From Candidatus Zymogenus sp. (GTDB lineage Bacteria > Desulfobacterota > Zymogenia > Zymogenales > Zymogenaceae), in NCBI GenBank assembly GCA_030613285.1, contig JAUWME010000059.1:1-9370 (forward strand): 9,370 nt of DNA, written 5' to 3'. Positions 1-6,683 of this stretch are shown here, piece by piece. Position numbers and translations under genes: made by a program. Position 1 is the stretch's first letter, and each line of letters begins with the position of its first letter. Under the pieces are notes generated by a model. The model was not told the DNA's origin. It ran no database searches and saw nothing but the letters and a program-made list of their open reading frames with translations.

Positions 1-46
1 AAATTGAAAAATTTGAGATATCTAAAAAATAACTTGGGAGGGAAAA

Positions 47-811
47 ATGAAAAGACTAATTGCGATTCTTGCAGCAGTTTTGGTAGCCGGCATTTTCAAC
101 GTGGCGCATTCTGCCGAGCTTACGGCAGAGGAGGTAGTCAAAAAGGCGGAAGACACCATGAGGGGGCAATCCAACGTCGGGAAAATGACCATGACAATAA
201 CAAATCCAAACTGGGAGCGGACACTCGTCATGGACTACTGGGAGAAGGGTAAAGACAAATCTCTTGTGAAGCTCACATCCCCTGCAAAGGAAGCGGGAAC
301 GGTTTCTTTAAAGATTGAAAACAATATGTGGAATTACATTCCGTCGGTGGAAAAAGTCATTAAGATTCCGCCGTCAATGATGATGCAGTCGTGGATGGGC
401 TCTGACTTTACTAACGACGATCTTGTCAAGGAATCGTCCATAGTCGAAGACTACACGCCAAAGCTCCTTCCAAACAAGACCTTGAGTGAGGGCGAAGCGT
501 ATGTTATGGAGCTTACGGCAAAGCCTGAAGCCCCGGTGGTCTGGGGAAAAATATTGCTATATGTTCGAGTGACGGACTTCGCACCCATGAAGTATGAATA
601 TTACGATGAGAAGGGAAAACTCATAAGGGTCATGACAATGAGCAAGATCAAAAAGGTTGGAAGGCGGGCATACCCCACCGTCTGGACAATGGAGCCAAAA
701 AACAAAGAAGGACATAAGACTGTCATCATCGTAAACGAGATAAAGTTCGATGTCCCGATAGATAAAAGCGTTTTTTCACTCTCCAACTTAAAAAGGGGGA
801 TAGTCCCTTAA
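47..811 (+). CDS. LolA-like outer membrane lipoprotein-sorting protein
   Basis: This 254-residue secreted protein resembles the 'outer membrane lipoprotein-sorting protein' family (LolA_like, Pfam PF17131 from memory), whose members have an open half-barrel fold that can shield a lipid chain. Residues 1-22 form a signal peptide: Lys-Arg, a hydrophobic core, then a likely cut near AHS-A (residues 20-23). No Cys follows, so the product should be soluble and periplasmic rather than a lipoprotein. Family-like features are the early EEVVKKAEDTMRG segment (residues 28-40), the central MWNYIPSVEKVIKIPPSMM stretch (about 94-112) and the following WMGSDFTNDDL (about 116-126). The start is supported by GGGAGGG ending 4 nt before the ATG. 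It is first in a same-strand cluster with two permeases, an ATPase and a beta-barrel, so it is probably the periplasmic carrier of that system. The cargo is unknown. The family call is firm; the role is inferred. Confidence 0.85.
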   Translation: MKRLIAILAAVLVAGIFNVAHSAELTAEEVVKKAEDTMRGQSNVGKMTMTITNPNWERTLVMDYWEKGKDKSLVKLTSPAKEAGTVSLKIENNMWNYIPSVEKVIKIPPSMMMQSWMGSDFTNDDLVKESSIVEDYTPKLLPNKTLSEGEAYVMELTAKPEAPVVWGKILLYVRVTDFAPMKYEYYDEKGKLIRVMTMSKIKKVGRRAYPTVWTMEPKNKEGHKTVIIVNEIKFDVPIDKSVFSLSNLKRGIVP

Positions 812-875
812 CAACTAAACGTATGGGATAATTTTTCAATATCGCAATATCAATTTTATATCGGGGTCAAAAAAA

Positions 876-2114
876 ATGTCAGGTGGAAAGAATCTTATAG
901 TTACACTTGCATGGAGAAACATCTGGAGAAACAAGAGGCGAACCATAATCACGGTTTCCGCTGTGGTTTTTGCCGTTACGCTCTCGATCTTTACTTGGTG
1001 TTTCGCTGTTGGCGAGCATGAGATGATGATTAGTAACACGCTGAAGATCCACACCGGCAATCTTCAGATTCACGATCTGGGCTACTGGGAGGATAAAACG
1101 ATCTACAAGAGTTTTATCCCTCCAGAGGAGCTAACCGTGTTTCTTGAAAAAGACAAGCGGATCGGGGCGTATGTGAAACGTCTTAATGTGGATGCGCTGA
1201 TCTCCAGCGGCAGCGACACCGGCGGGGTGCTTCTCATCGGGGTGGAGCCGGAAAGGGAGCTTGAATTCAGCTCCATAAAAAAGAAGAAGGTCAGCGGGGA
1301 GTACTTGAAACCGGGCGATTCTAAAGGAATATTTCTTGGCGAGACCTTGGCAAAAAACCTCAACGTCAAAGTTTCAGACAGCATCATAGTTATCTGCCAA
1401 GATTACTATGGAGCAATCAGCGCCGCAAAATATATATTGACGGGGACGTTTAAAAGCGGCTCGCCGGATATGGATAGATCCATGGCCTTTATCACCCTTG
1501 ATGCCGCCCAGTATCTGCTGTCTATGGATGACAAGGTTTCTGAGGTTGCGATTTTTCTTTCAGAATCTCGGAGCCTCAAAAAGGTGACAAGGGATATTAA
1601 CGGATTTCTCGATCCCGAAAAGTTTGAGGTGATGACATGGGATGAGATGTTGCCGGGGCTGGTTCAGGCAATCGAGATGGACAACGCTTTTGGCGTCATC
1701 TTTTTCGGGTTGATAATACTGGTTGTTATCTTCGGGATTTTAAACACCATCCTGATGGCCGTGATGGAGCGCTACCGGGAGTTTGGGGTGATGATGGCGC
1801 TGGGGACAAAACCGAGAGACATAGTAAAGCTTGTCCTAATTGAATCGGCATTTATCGCCATTCTGGGGATTATTATTGGAAATATTCTCGGATTTGGGAT
1901 AACCTACTACTTTACCATCGTTCCCATCGATTTAGCTGAATATGCTGAAACTTTGGCGACTTTTGGGATGGATACAGAAATCTATACGAAGATTTATGTG
2001 TGGGTTTTCGTTATAACGGACATCGTAATCCTTTTTTCCACACTTCTATCCGCCCTGTATCCCGCTATTAAGGCATCGCGCCTAAAGCCGGTTCGGGCCT
2101 TAAGATATGTATAG
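876..2114 (+). CDS. ABC transporter permease, FtsX/MacB (LolC/E-like) type, first copy
   Basis: This 412-residue inner-membrane permease has the standard four-helix type VII ABC layout. A cytoplasmic LAWRNIWRNKRR segment (residues 11-22) precedes TM1 (about 23-45). A large periplasmic domain follows (about 46-270), then TM2 (about 274-297), a coupling-helix region MERYREFGVMMALGTKP (297-313), TM3 (about 319-346) and TM4 (about 374-398). It ends with the usual YPAIKASRLKPVRALR tail. Proteins of this class use ATP hydrolysis to drive movements of the periplasmic domain, and LolC/E hand lipoproteins to LolA. The next gene encodes a paralogue of the same length, so a heterodimer is likely. The gene lies 64 nt after the LolA-like gene. 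The start has only a weak GGGG upstream, but the conserved N-terminus begins there. Lipid or lipoprotein export is inferred, and MacB-like peptide export cannot be excluded. Confidence 0.88.
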   Translation: MSGGKNLIVTLAWRNIWRNKRRTIITVSAVVFAVTLSIFTWCFAVGEHEMMISNTLKIHTGNLQIHDLGYWEDKTIYKSFIPPEELTVFLEKDKRIGAYVKRLNVDALISSGSDTGGVLLIGVEPERELEFSSIKKKKVSGEYLKPGDSKGIFLGETLAKNLNVKVSDSIIVICQDYYGAISAAKYILTGTFKSGSPDMDRSMAFITLDAAQYLLSMDDKVSEVAIFLSESRSLKKVTRDINGFLDPEKFEVMTWDEMLPGLVQAIEMDNAFGVIFFGLIILVVIFGILNTILMAVMERYREFGVMMALGTKPRDIVKLVLIESAFIAILGIIIGNILGFGITYYFTIVPIDLAEYAETLATFGMDTEIYTKIYVWVFVITDIVILFSTLLSALYPAIKASRLKPVRALRYV

Positions 2115-2123
2115 GGGAATACT

Positions 2124-3362
2124 ATGGGAAAAATGATGAAATTGGCGATGAAACTGGCATGGAGAAATATCTGGAGGAATAAACGCCGTTCCGGGGTAAT
2201 CTTGACTGCAATAGTTGTGGGGCTTTTGGGGATGGTCTTTATGATCGCCATCATGGACGGAATGAGCAGCGATATGGTCAAGGTGTCCATCGAAAATGGA
2301 GTGAGTCACGTTCAGATACACAGGGAGGGGTTTCTGGAAAACATGAGTGTTGCTTTGAACATAAGAAACCCAGGGTATGTAATCAGCAAAATAGAGGATA
2401 TGCCCGGTCTCAAAACCTACGCTGAACGGGTGAAGGTTCGGGGGCTTATCTCATCTCCAGAAAACTCGTCGGGGGTTCTGATCTGGGGGATCAATTACGA
2501 AAGGGAGCCGAAACTAAATTCCATTGCAAGCTACAAGGTGGAGGGGGAATTTCTCTCCGGTAAAAAGGGAGAGATATTCATCGGTAAAGCCTTGGCAAAG
2601 AAGCTGAAGGTTGAGCTGGACGACAAGATTGTCGTGAGGGGCCAGGGGCTGGCGACGGAAATTGTATCAGCGGCATTCAGGATAAAGGGGATTTATGTGT
2701 CCACATCGCCGGAGTACGACAAATACAACATTTTTATCAACCTCAAGGATTCCCAAAACTTGTTTGCCATGAACGATCGGGTGTCAGAAATTGCCCTGAT
2801 GGCCGACGACCTTGATGATGTAGATTCTCTTGCAATGAGCATCAACAACGAGATCGGTGTGCAGGGTCTAAAGGCAGAAACGTGGAAGGAGATAATCCCC
2901 CTCATTGTTCAGATGGTGGAGATGTTCACGGCTTTTAACTACATCGTCTTTGTAATCGTTGTCATTGCCATGGCATTTGGAATCGTAAATACGATTCTGA
3001 TGAGTGTTCTCGAAAGGACAAGGGAGATTGGGATACTCATGGCAATTGGGACAAAACCCATAATGGTATTTGGCATGGTGATGTGGGAGGGCTTTTTTCT
3101 GGGGCTTTTGGGACTTGTCTTTGGGTGGATAATAACGATTTTCTTTTATGCGATCCTATTAAAAACGGGAATCGACTTTTCCATCTGGGCAGACAGCCTC
3201 AAATATATGGGCGGTATAGGAACGACGATCTATCCAGTAATCAAGGGCTACAATGTGTTTTGGTCATCGTTTTCGGTTTTTATTGCGGCGGTGCTCTCGG
3301 CACTTTATCCGGCGATTAAAATTATGAGGCTTACGCCGGTTAAGGCCTTCAGGTCTGTGTAG
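2124..3362 (+). CDS. ABC transporter permease, FtsX/MacB (LolC/E-like) type, second copy
   Basis: This second permease is also 412 residues and clearly paralogous to the one before it. It shares LAWRNIWRNKRR (residues 11-22), the coupling region LERTREIGILMAIGTKP (296-312) and the C-terminal LSALYPAIKIMRLTPVKAFR. Predicted helices are TM1 (about 25-45), TM2 (about 272-295), TM3 (about 318-346) and TM4 (about 378-399), with the periplasmic domain at about 46-268. The gene starts 9 nt after the stop of its partner. An AGGGG ribosome binding site overlaps that stop and gives 6 nt spacing to the ATG, so the two should be co-translated in similar amounts. This fits an asymmetric LolCE-like pair served by one ATPase. 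It differs from the first copy mainly in the periplasmic domain, the part expected to contact the carrier protein or cargo. Confidence 0.88.
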   Translation: MGKMMKLAMKLAWRNIWRNKRRSGVILTAIVVGLLGMVFMIAIMDGMSSDMVKVSIENGVSHVQIHREGFLENMSVALNIRNPGYVISKIEDMPGLKTYAERVKVRGLISSPENSSGVLIWGINYEREPKLNSIASYKVEGEFLSGKKGEIFIGKALAKKLKVELDDKIVVRGQGLATEIVSAAFRIKGIYVSTSPEYDKYNIFINLKDSQNLFAMNDRVSEIALMADDLDDVDSLAMSINNEIGVQGLKAETWKEIIPLIVQMVEMFTAFNYIVFVIVVIAMAFGIVNTILMSVLERTREIGILMAIGTKPIMVFGMVMWEGFFLGLLGLVFGWIITIFFYAILLKTGIDFSIWADSLKYMGGIGTTIYPVIKGYNVFWSSFSVFIAAVLSALYPAIKIMRLTPVKAFRSV

Positions 3363-3440
3363 CAACGTGAGGTTGGTCAGGCGGTCTTTGGCGGGAGATT
3401 AAATTACAAGTTGAGGTTGAGCGCAAAAAAAACTACGATT

Positions 3441-3490
3441 TGTCATTCCCATGAAAGAGCCTGCCCCCTTGAAAAAGGGGGGGAATCCAG
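3441..3490. repeat. REP-like nested palindrome between permease and ATPase genes
   Basis: TGTCATTCCC (3441-3450) and GGGAATCCAG (3481-3490) look like the two ends of the common proteobacterial REP-type repeat, with ATTCCC pairing to GGGAAT. Nested inside is a strong hairpin: CCCCCTT (3464-3470), loop GAAA, AAGGGGG (3475-3481). The element fills much of the 159-nt gap before the ATPase start, whereas the two permease genes are only 9 nt apart. In RNA the hairpin has no downstream U-run, so it is unlikely to be an efficient intrinsic terminator. It could stabilise upstream mRNA or dampen ATPase expression. Calling it a dispersed repeat rests on resemblance to known REP ends; no second copy is visible in this window. 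Confidence 0.6.
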
Positions 3491-3521
3491 TAAAATAATA
3501 TTTTCAATCAAAGGTGTTATT

Positions 3522-4211
3522 ATGACAGATAAAATCATCGAGACAAAAAAACTTACTAAAGTTTACGAGGAATCTAAAGTTAAAGTAAATGCATTAAGGG
3601 GTATTGATCTTACGGTAAAAAAAGGGGAATTCATGGCTATTGCCGGGCCTTCCGGTTCTGGCAAGACGACTCTTTTGAACATCATCGGTGGGTTGGATTC
3701 CCCAACGGAAGGAAAAGTTATTTTGGGCGGCAAAGACCTATCGGTGCTTTCCAAGTCGGAGCTTTCGGAGATGAGGCTGAACAACCTGGGGTTTATCTTT
3801 CAGGCATACAACCTGATCCCTGTGTTGTCTGCCCTTGAGAACGTTGAGTACGTTATGCTGCTGCAGGGCATTAAACAAGAGGAGAGACAAAAGCGCGCCG
3901 AGGAGATATTAAAAGAGGTGGGGCTGGGGGATTATATCAACGCCCGCCCCAACGAGATGAGCGGCGGACAGCAGCAGCGGGTGGCGGTGGCCAGGGCAAT
4001 AGTATCCAACCCAAACGTGGTCTTGGCAGATGAACCAACGGCAAATCTCGATTCGACCACGGGGGAATCGCTCCTTGTTATGATGAGCGAGATGAACAAA
4101 AAACGAGACGTCACGTTTCTGTTTTCGACCCACGACAAGATGGTTATGGATCATTCCGAAAGGCTTGTGATTTTGAAAGATGGCGAGATAACCGAAGACA
4201 AGCAAAAGTAG
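3522..4211 (+). CDS. ABC transporter ATP-binding protein (LolD/MacB-type)
   Basis: This is a complete 229-residue nucleotide-binding subunit, the usual size for LolD/FtsE/MacB-type ATPases. Visible motifs are Walker A GPSGSGKTT (residues 42-50), Q-loop Gln94 in FIFQ, signature MSGGQQQR (146-153, Met for the usual Leu), Walker B VVLADEP with catalytic Glu171, D-loop ANLD (174-177) and switch His204. The LIPVLSALENVEYVMLLQG segment after the Q-loop is typical of partners of MacB/FtsX permeases. It should power the permease pair just upstream. The ATG at 3522 was chosen because an AAAGGTG stands 6 nt before it and family homology begins at MTDKIIETKKLTKVY. The frame is open back to a TTG at 3411, but that extension crosses the palindromic repeat and encodes nothing family-like. 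No key residue is missing. Confidence 0.93.
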   Translation: MTDKIIETKKLTKVYEESKVKVNALRGIDLTVKKGEFMAIAGPSGSGKTTLLNIIGGLDSPTEGKVILGGKDLSVLSKSELSEMRLNNLGFIFQAYNLIPVLSALENVEYVMLLQGIKQEERQKRAEEILKEVGLGDYINARPNEMSGGQQQRVAVARAIVSNPNVVLADEPTANLDSTTGESLLVMMSEMNKKRDVTFLFSTHDKMVMDHSERLVILKDGEITEDKQK

Positions 4212-4243
4212 TGTGGGCTGCAAAACTGTTAATGGGGGCAATA

Positions 4244-5500
4244 ATGAGAGTATCAGGTAGATTTGCAGGAAGTGAGGGGAAAAGCGCAGTAATTGTAACT
4301 ATTGCGGTTATATTTCTCTCCCTCGTTTTTGTTTCCCCGTCCTTTTCTCAATCGCGAGAGATTGTAAAGACCGATGACTTCGAGGTAAAAATTGGCGGGT
4401 ATCTGAAAAACCTGACTACCTATACCTACAGCAGTGAGAGACGTGGTTTCGATAACTACTCGAAGATACGGCTCAAGCTCGAGGCGTCGTGGAAAAAACG
4501 CATCAAGGCAACGCTGCACTACGAGATTGCAATGCTCAATGGTGAATCCATCAGGGACGAAGCCACGAGGGTGTCGGCGTCTGGAGACCCGGACAAGTTC
4601 CTTGATTTTTACTGGGGACTCAACAGCGACAGGTACGTGGTCGCAAGCCACGCATTGGATCGCGCCTATCTCTCATTTTTTACCGACTATTTTTCCCTCA
4701 TGGCGGGAAGACAGCGAATAGCCTGGGGGGTGGCACACTTCATCAGCCCCACCGATCTTTTTAATCCCTTCAACCCGGCCGACATCGACAAAGAAGAAAG
4801 ATCGGGGGTGGACGCCGTTCTGGGAGAAATTCCCTTGGGGGATTTCTCCGGGTTGTCGCTTGTCTTTGCGCCCACAAGGCACATCGAAGACGCATCTTAC
4901 GCATTTCGCATTTACACCAGCTTCTTCGACTACGACTTTGGGTTGATGGCCGGGAGGTTTCGGGACAAGGAGGTCTTTGGTTTTGACTTTGTGGGGCGAA
5001 TAAAGGACGTGGCCATCTACGGCGAGTTTGCGTATTTTATGGAGGACAGGGCCAAAAGCTATCTCATCGAAGACAAGTTTGCCCCCTTTGGCTTTTCTGT
5101 TCAGTGGACAAAAGATGAGTACATCAGGGCTGTTTTTGGCGCGGAGTATGTCTTTCCAAACACCCTTTCGATTTTGATTGAATATTATTACAACGGGAAG
5201 GGTGAGGCAAACAAGGACAACTACAATTTCATGGCTTTTGTCGATGGCGAGGATTTATCCCTGGGCGAAAATTACATCTTCGGAAACATCGGCTACGAAA
5301 TCACGCCGCTCCTTCGGGGGGATCTCACCGTTTTTTACAACATCGATGACCAGAGCATCCTCTTTGCCCCATCCGCAGAATACTCGGTAACTGAGAACTT
5401 GTATGTAAAAATCGGGACGCAGATTGGAGCGGGGGATTTGGGAAGCGAGTACCGGTTGAATCCATACCTCTACTTTCTGCAGATACGCTACTATTTTTGA
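4244..5500 (+). CDS. Outer-membrane beta-barrel protein (porin/DUF1302-like)
   Basis: This is a predicted 418-residue outer-membrane barrel. A long signal peptide (hydrophobic core about residues 15-31) ends near SPSFSQ (31-36). The rest is alternating amphipathic strands rich in Tyr and Phe, and the last residues, IRYYF, end in Phe, the signature recognised by the BAM machinery. GRQRIAWG (155-162) followed by SPTDLFNPFNP (168-178) and EERSGVDAV (185-193) recalls DUF1302/alginate-export-like barrels; that family name is from memory. The ATG at 4244 has GGGGG 5 nt upstream. The frame is open back to a GTG at 4211 that overlaps the ATPase stop, and an ATG at 4232 is also possible. It lies 32 nt after the ATPase gene, so it is probably co-transcribed. 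It could be the outer-membrane exit of the upstream ABC system, or its cargo or client. Barrel confidence is high, function low. Confidence 0.8.
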   Translation: MRVSGRFAGSEGKSAVIVTIAVIFLSLVFVSPSFSQSREIVKTDDFEVKIGGYLKNLTTYTYSSERRGFDNYSKIRLKLEASWKKRIKATLHYEIAMLNGESIRDEATRVSASGDPDKFLDFYWGLNSDRYVVASHALDRAYLSFFTDYFSLMAGRQRIAWGVAHFISPTDLFNPFNPADIDKEERSGVDAVLGEIPLGDFSGLSLVFAPTRHIEDASYAFRIYTSFFDYDFGLMAGRFRDKEVFGFDFVGRIKDVAIYGEFAYFMEDRAKSYLIEDKFAPFGFSVQWTKDEYIRAVFGAEYVFPNTLSILIEYYYNGKGEANKDNYNFMAFVDGEDLSLGENYIFGNIGYEITPLLRGDLTVFYNIDDQSILFAPSAEYSVTENLYVKIGTQIGAGDLGSEYRLNPYLYFLQIRYYF

Positions 5501-5634
5501 ACCGCCGAAAAATCTGCCTTCTAATTAAAATGTTTTACTGAAATTCTCATTGATTTTCCCATCCATAATGTGATACCTTTCCCTTGGGGCATGAATTCAA
5601 AAAGGGGTTCATCTTCATCTAAGCTTTAAAGTGA

Positions 5635-5659
5635 TTAGTCTGTTTTACAAACAGAATAA
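5635..5659. promoter_or_regulatory. 25-nt dyad touching the ribosome binding site of the first dehydrogenase gene
   Basis: TCTGTTT (5639-5645), spacer TAC, AAACAGA (5649-5655) is a perfect 7-bp inverted repeat. After one mismatch TTA (5635-5637) pairs with TAA (5657-5659), so 10 of 11 positions match. The right arm runs into AAGGAG (5658-5663), the ribosome binding site for the gene starting at 5675. It could be a protein operator or an RNA hairpin that partly masks the binding site. No regulator gene is next to it, so the reading is tentative. Confidence 0.45.
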
Positions 5660-5674
5660 GGAGTATGAATTATT

Positions 5675-6574
5675 ATGGAGAAGATAAAAACAGTGGCGAT
5701 TATTGGGGCGGGATTTATGGGGAGCCAGATCGCCTCCCGGGCCGCAGTCTTTGGATACAACGTCAGGGTCTTTGATATAAACAAAAAGCAGTTGATCAAA
5801 GGTGATGAGATGACAAGGTTCTTTACCGACGGGCATTTTGCAAATGAAGGTGGAGATGCAAAGGATGCCCTTAAAAGGACAAAATTTACAAGCAGCATCG
5901 ATGATGCCCTTGAGAATGTTGACCTTGTCATCGAGGCTGTAACCGAGAGTGTCGATGTAAAAAAGAAGGTCTTTGCCGAGATTGACAAGAAGGCGCCTCT
6001 CCACGCAATTATTGGGACAAACAGTTCATCGCTTCCGGTTTCAAAGGTGGAGGATGCTGTAAAAAGAAAGGACAGAGTTGTCAACCTTCACTTTGCCTCA
6101 CCAATTCCGGAAAGAAACTACGTGGAGATTATGAAGGGGACAGAGACAGCAGATGAGGTCATCGATCTTGTGGTGGAGTGGGCAAGGAGCATCAACTGTG
6201 TCCCCCTCGTTGCAAAAAAGGAGTCCATGGGGTTTGTGATAAACAGGGTCTGGCACTCGGCCAGAAGGGACGCCTTGGCAATGTGGAAGGATGGCTTTGC
6301 TGATTATAAAGATATCGACCGGGGCTGGATGTTGATGACCGGAATGCCGGCGGGGATTTTTGGGGCCATTGATTTTATCGGCATTGATGTTGTCTACGAC
6401 ATAGAGAAGTCCTACTTTGAAAACAGCGGTGACGAGAGATTTAGGCCGCCGGCGGGATTGAAGGAGATGATCGATCGGGGTGACCTTGGGATGAAGACTG
6501 GAAAGGGATTTTACGACTGGTCTGACCCGGAGTTTACAAAACCAGAATTTCTCGATCCGAAGAAGAAGGACTGA
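5675..6574 (+). CDS. 3-hydroxyacyl-CoA dehydrogenase family protein, first tandem copy
   Basis: This 299-residue protein is a stand-alone member of the L-3-hydroxyacyl-CoA dehydrogenase family, which oxidises 3-hydroxyacyl-CoA to 3-oxoacyl-CoA with NAD+. The Rossmann motif GAGFMG is at residues 11-16 and Asp34, at the end of the second strand, suggests NAD over NADP. The NSSS loop (116-119) places Ser118 where the human enzyme has Ser137. His139 and Glu151 keep the exact spacing of the catalytic His-Glu pair, and Asn190 in GFVINR matches the conserved active-site Asn. The C-terminal domain ends with LGMKTGKGFYDW. An oddity is that the usual HFFNP loop reads HFASP, so its Asn is Ser142. There is no fused hydratase domain. 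AAGGAG lies 11 nt before the ATG, a rather long spacing. The next gene is its paralogue. The substrate could be a short or unusual acyl-CoA. Confidence 0.85.
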   Translation: MEKIKTVAIIGAGFMGSQIASRAAVFGYNVRVFDINKKQLIKGDEMTRFFTDGHFANEGGDAKDALKRTKFTSSIDDALENVDLVIEAVTESVDVKKKVFAEIDKKAPLHAIIGTNSSSLPVSKVEDAVKRKDRVVNLHFASPIPERNYVEIMKGTETADEVIDLVVEWARSINCVPLVAKKESMGFVINRVWHSARRDALAMWKDGFADYKDIDRGWMLMTGMPAGIFGAIDFIGIDVVYDIEKSYFENSGDERFRPPAGLKEMIDRGDLGMKTGKGFYDWSDPEFTKPEFLDPKKKD

Positions 6575-6590
6575 TTAAAAAAGTCAATTT

Positions 6591-6617
6591 GCAATATCAA
6601 TTCGTAATATCAAATTT
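6591..6617 (+). repeat. Two AATATCAA-type direct repeats between the dehydrogenase genes
   Basis: GCAATATCAATT (6591-6602) is followed 13 nt later by GTAATATCAAATT (6604-6616). The same 12-mer GCAATATCAATT also occurs at 844-855, just before the first permease gene, where it is preceded by another CAATATC (837-843). The sequence is A+T-rich and short, so chance is a real possibility. Similar AATATC-rich spacers may be low-grade dispersed intergenic sequence. Confidence 0.3.
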
Positions 6618-6683
6618 AAAAGGCATTTACTTTTACTTTGAATTGTTGGTTTATTTTATCATTGGAATTTATGGAGGTGGAAA

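Noticed and set aside
793..809. AAGGG/CCCTT hairpin straddling the stop of the LolA-like gene, as a terminator
   Set aside because: The stem is short, competing registers exist, and no T-run follows. Read-through into the permease genes is more plausible.
3411..3521. N-terminal extension of the ATPase from a TTG
   Set aside because: It crosses the palindromic repeat and adds 37 residues unlike any ATPase of the family. The ATG at 3522 has a good ribosome binding site and the family start.
4253..4651. 132-codon open frame on the minus strand over the barrel gene
   Set aside because: It covers the signal peptide and first strands of a well-supported outer-membrane protein; it is a shadow.
5580..5606. 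CCCTT/AAGGG stem after the barrel gene as a terminator
   Set aside because: Large loop, several registers and no T-run after it.
5635..6084. 149-codon open frame on the minus strand over the first dehydrogenase gene
   Set aside because: It lies opposite the conserved Rossmann domain, and its sequence has no motif of its own.
6632..6662. Promoter before the second dehydrogenase gene (TTTACT, 19 nt, TATCAT)
   Set aside because: The -35 match is poor and the spacing long in A+T-rich sequence; not enough to call.
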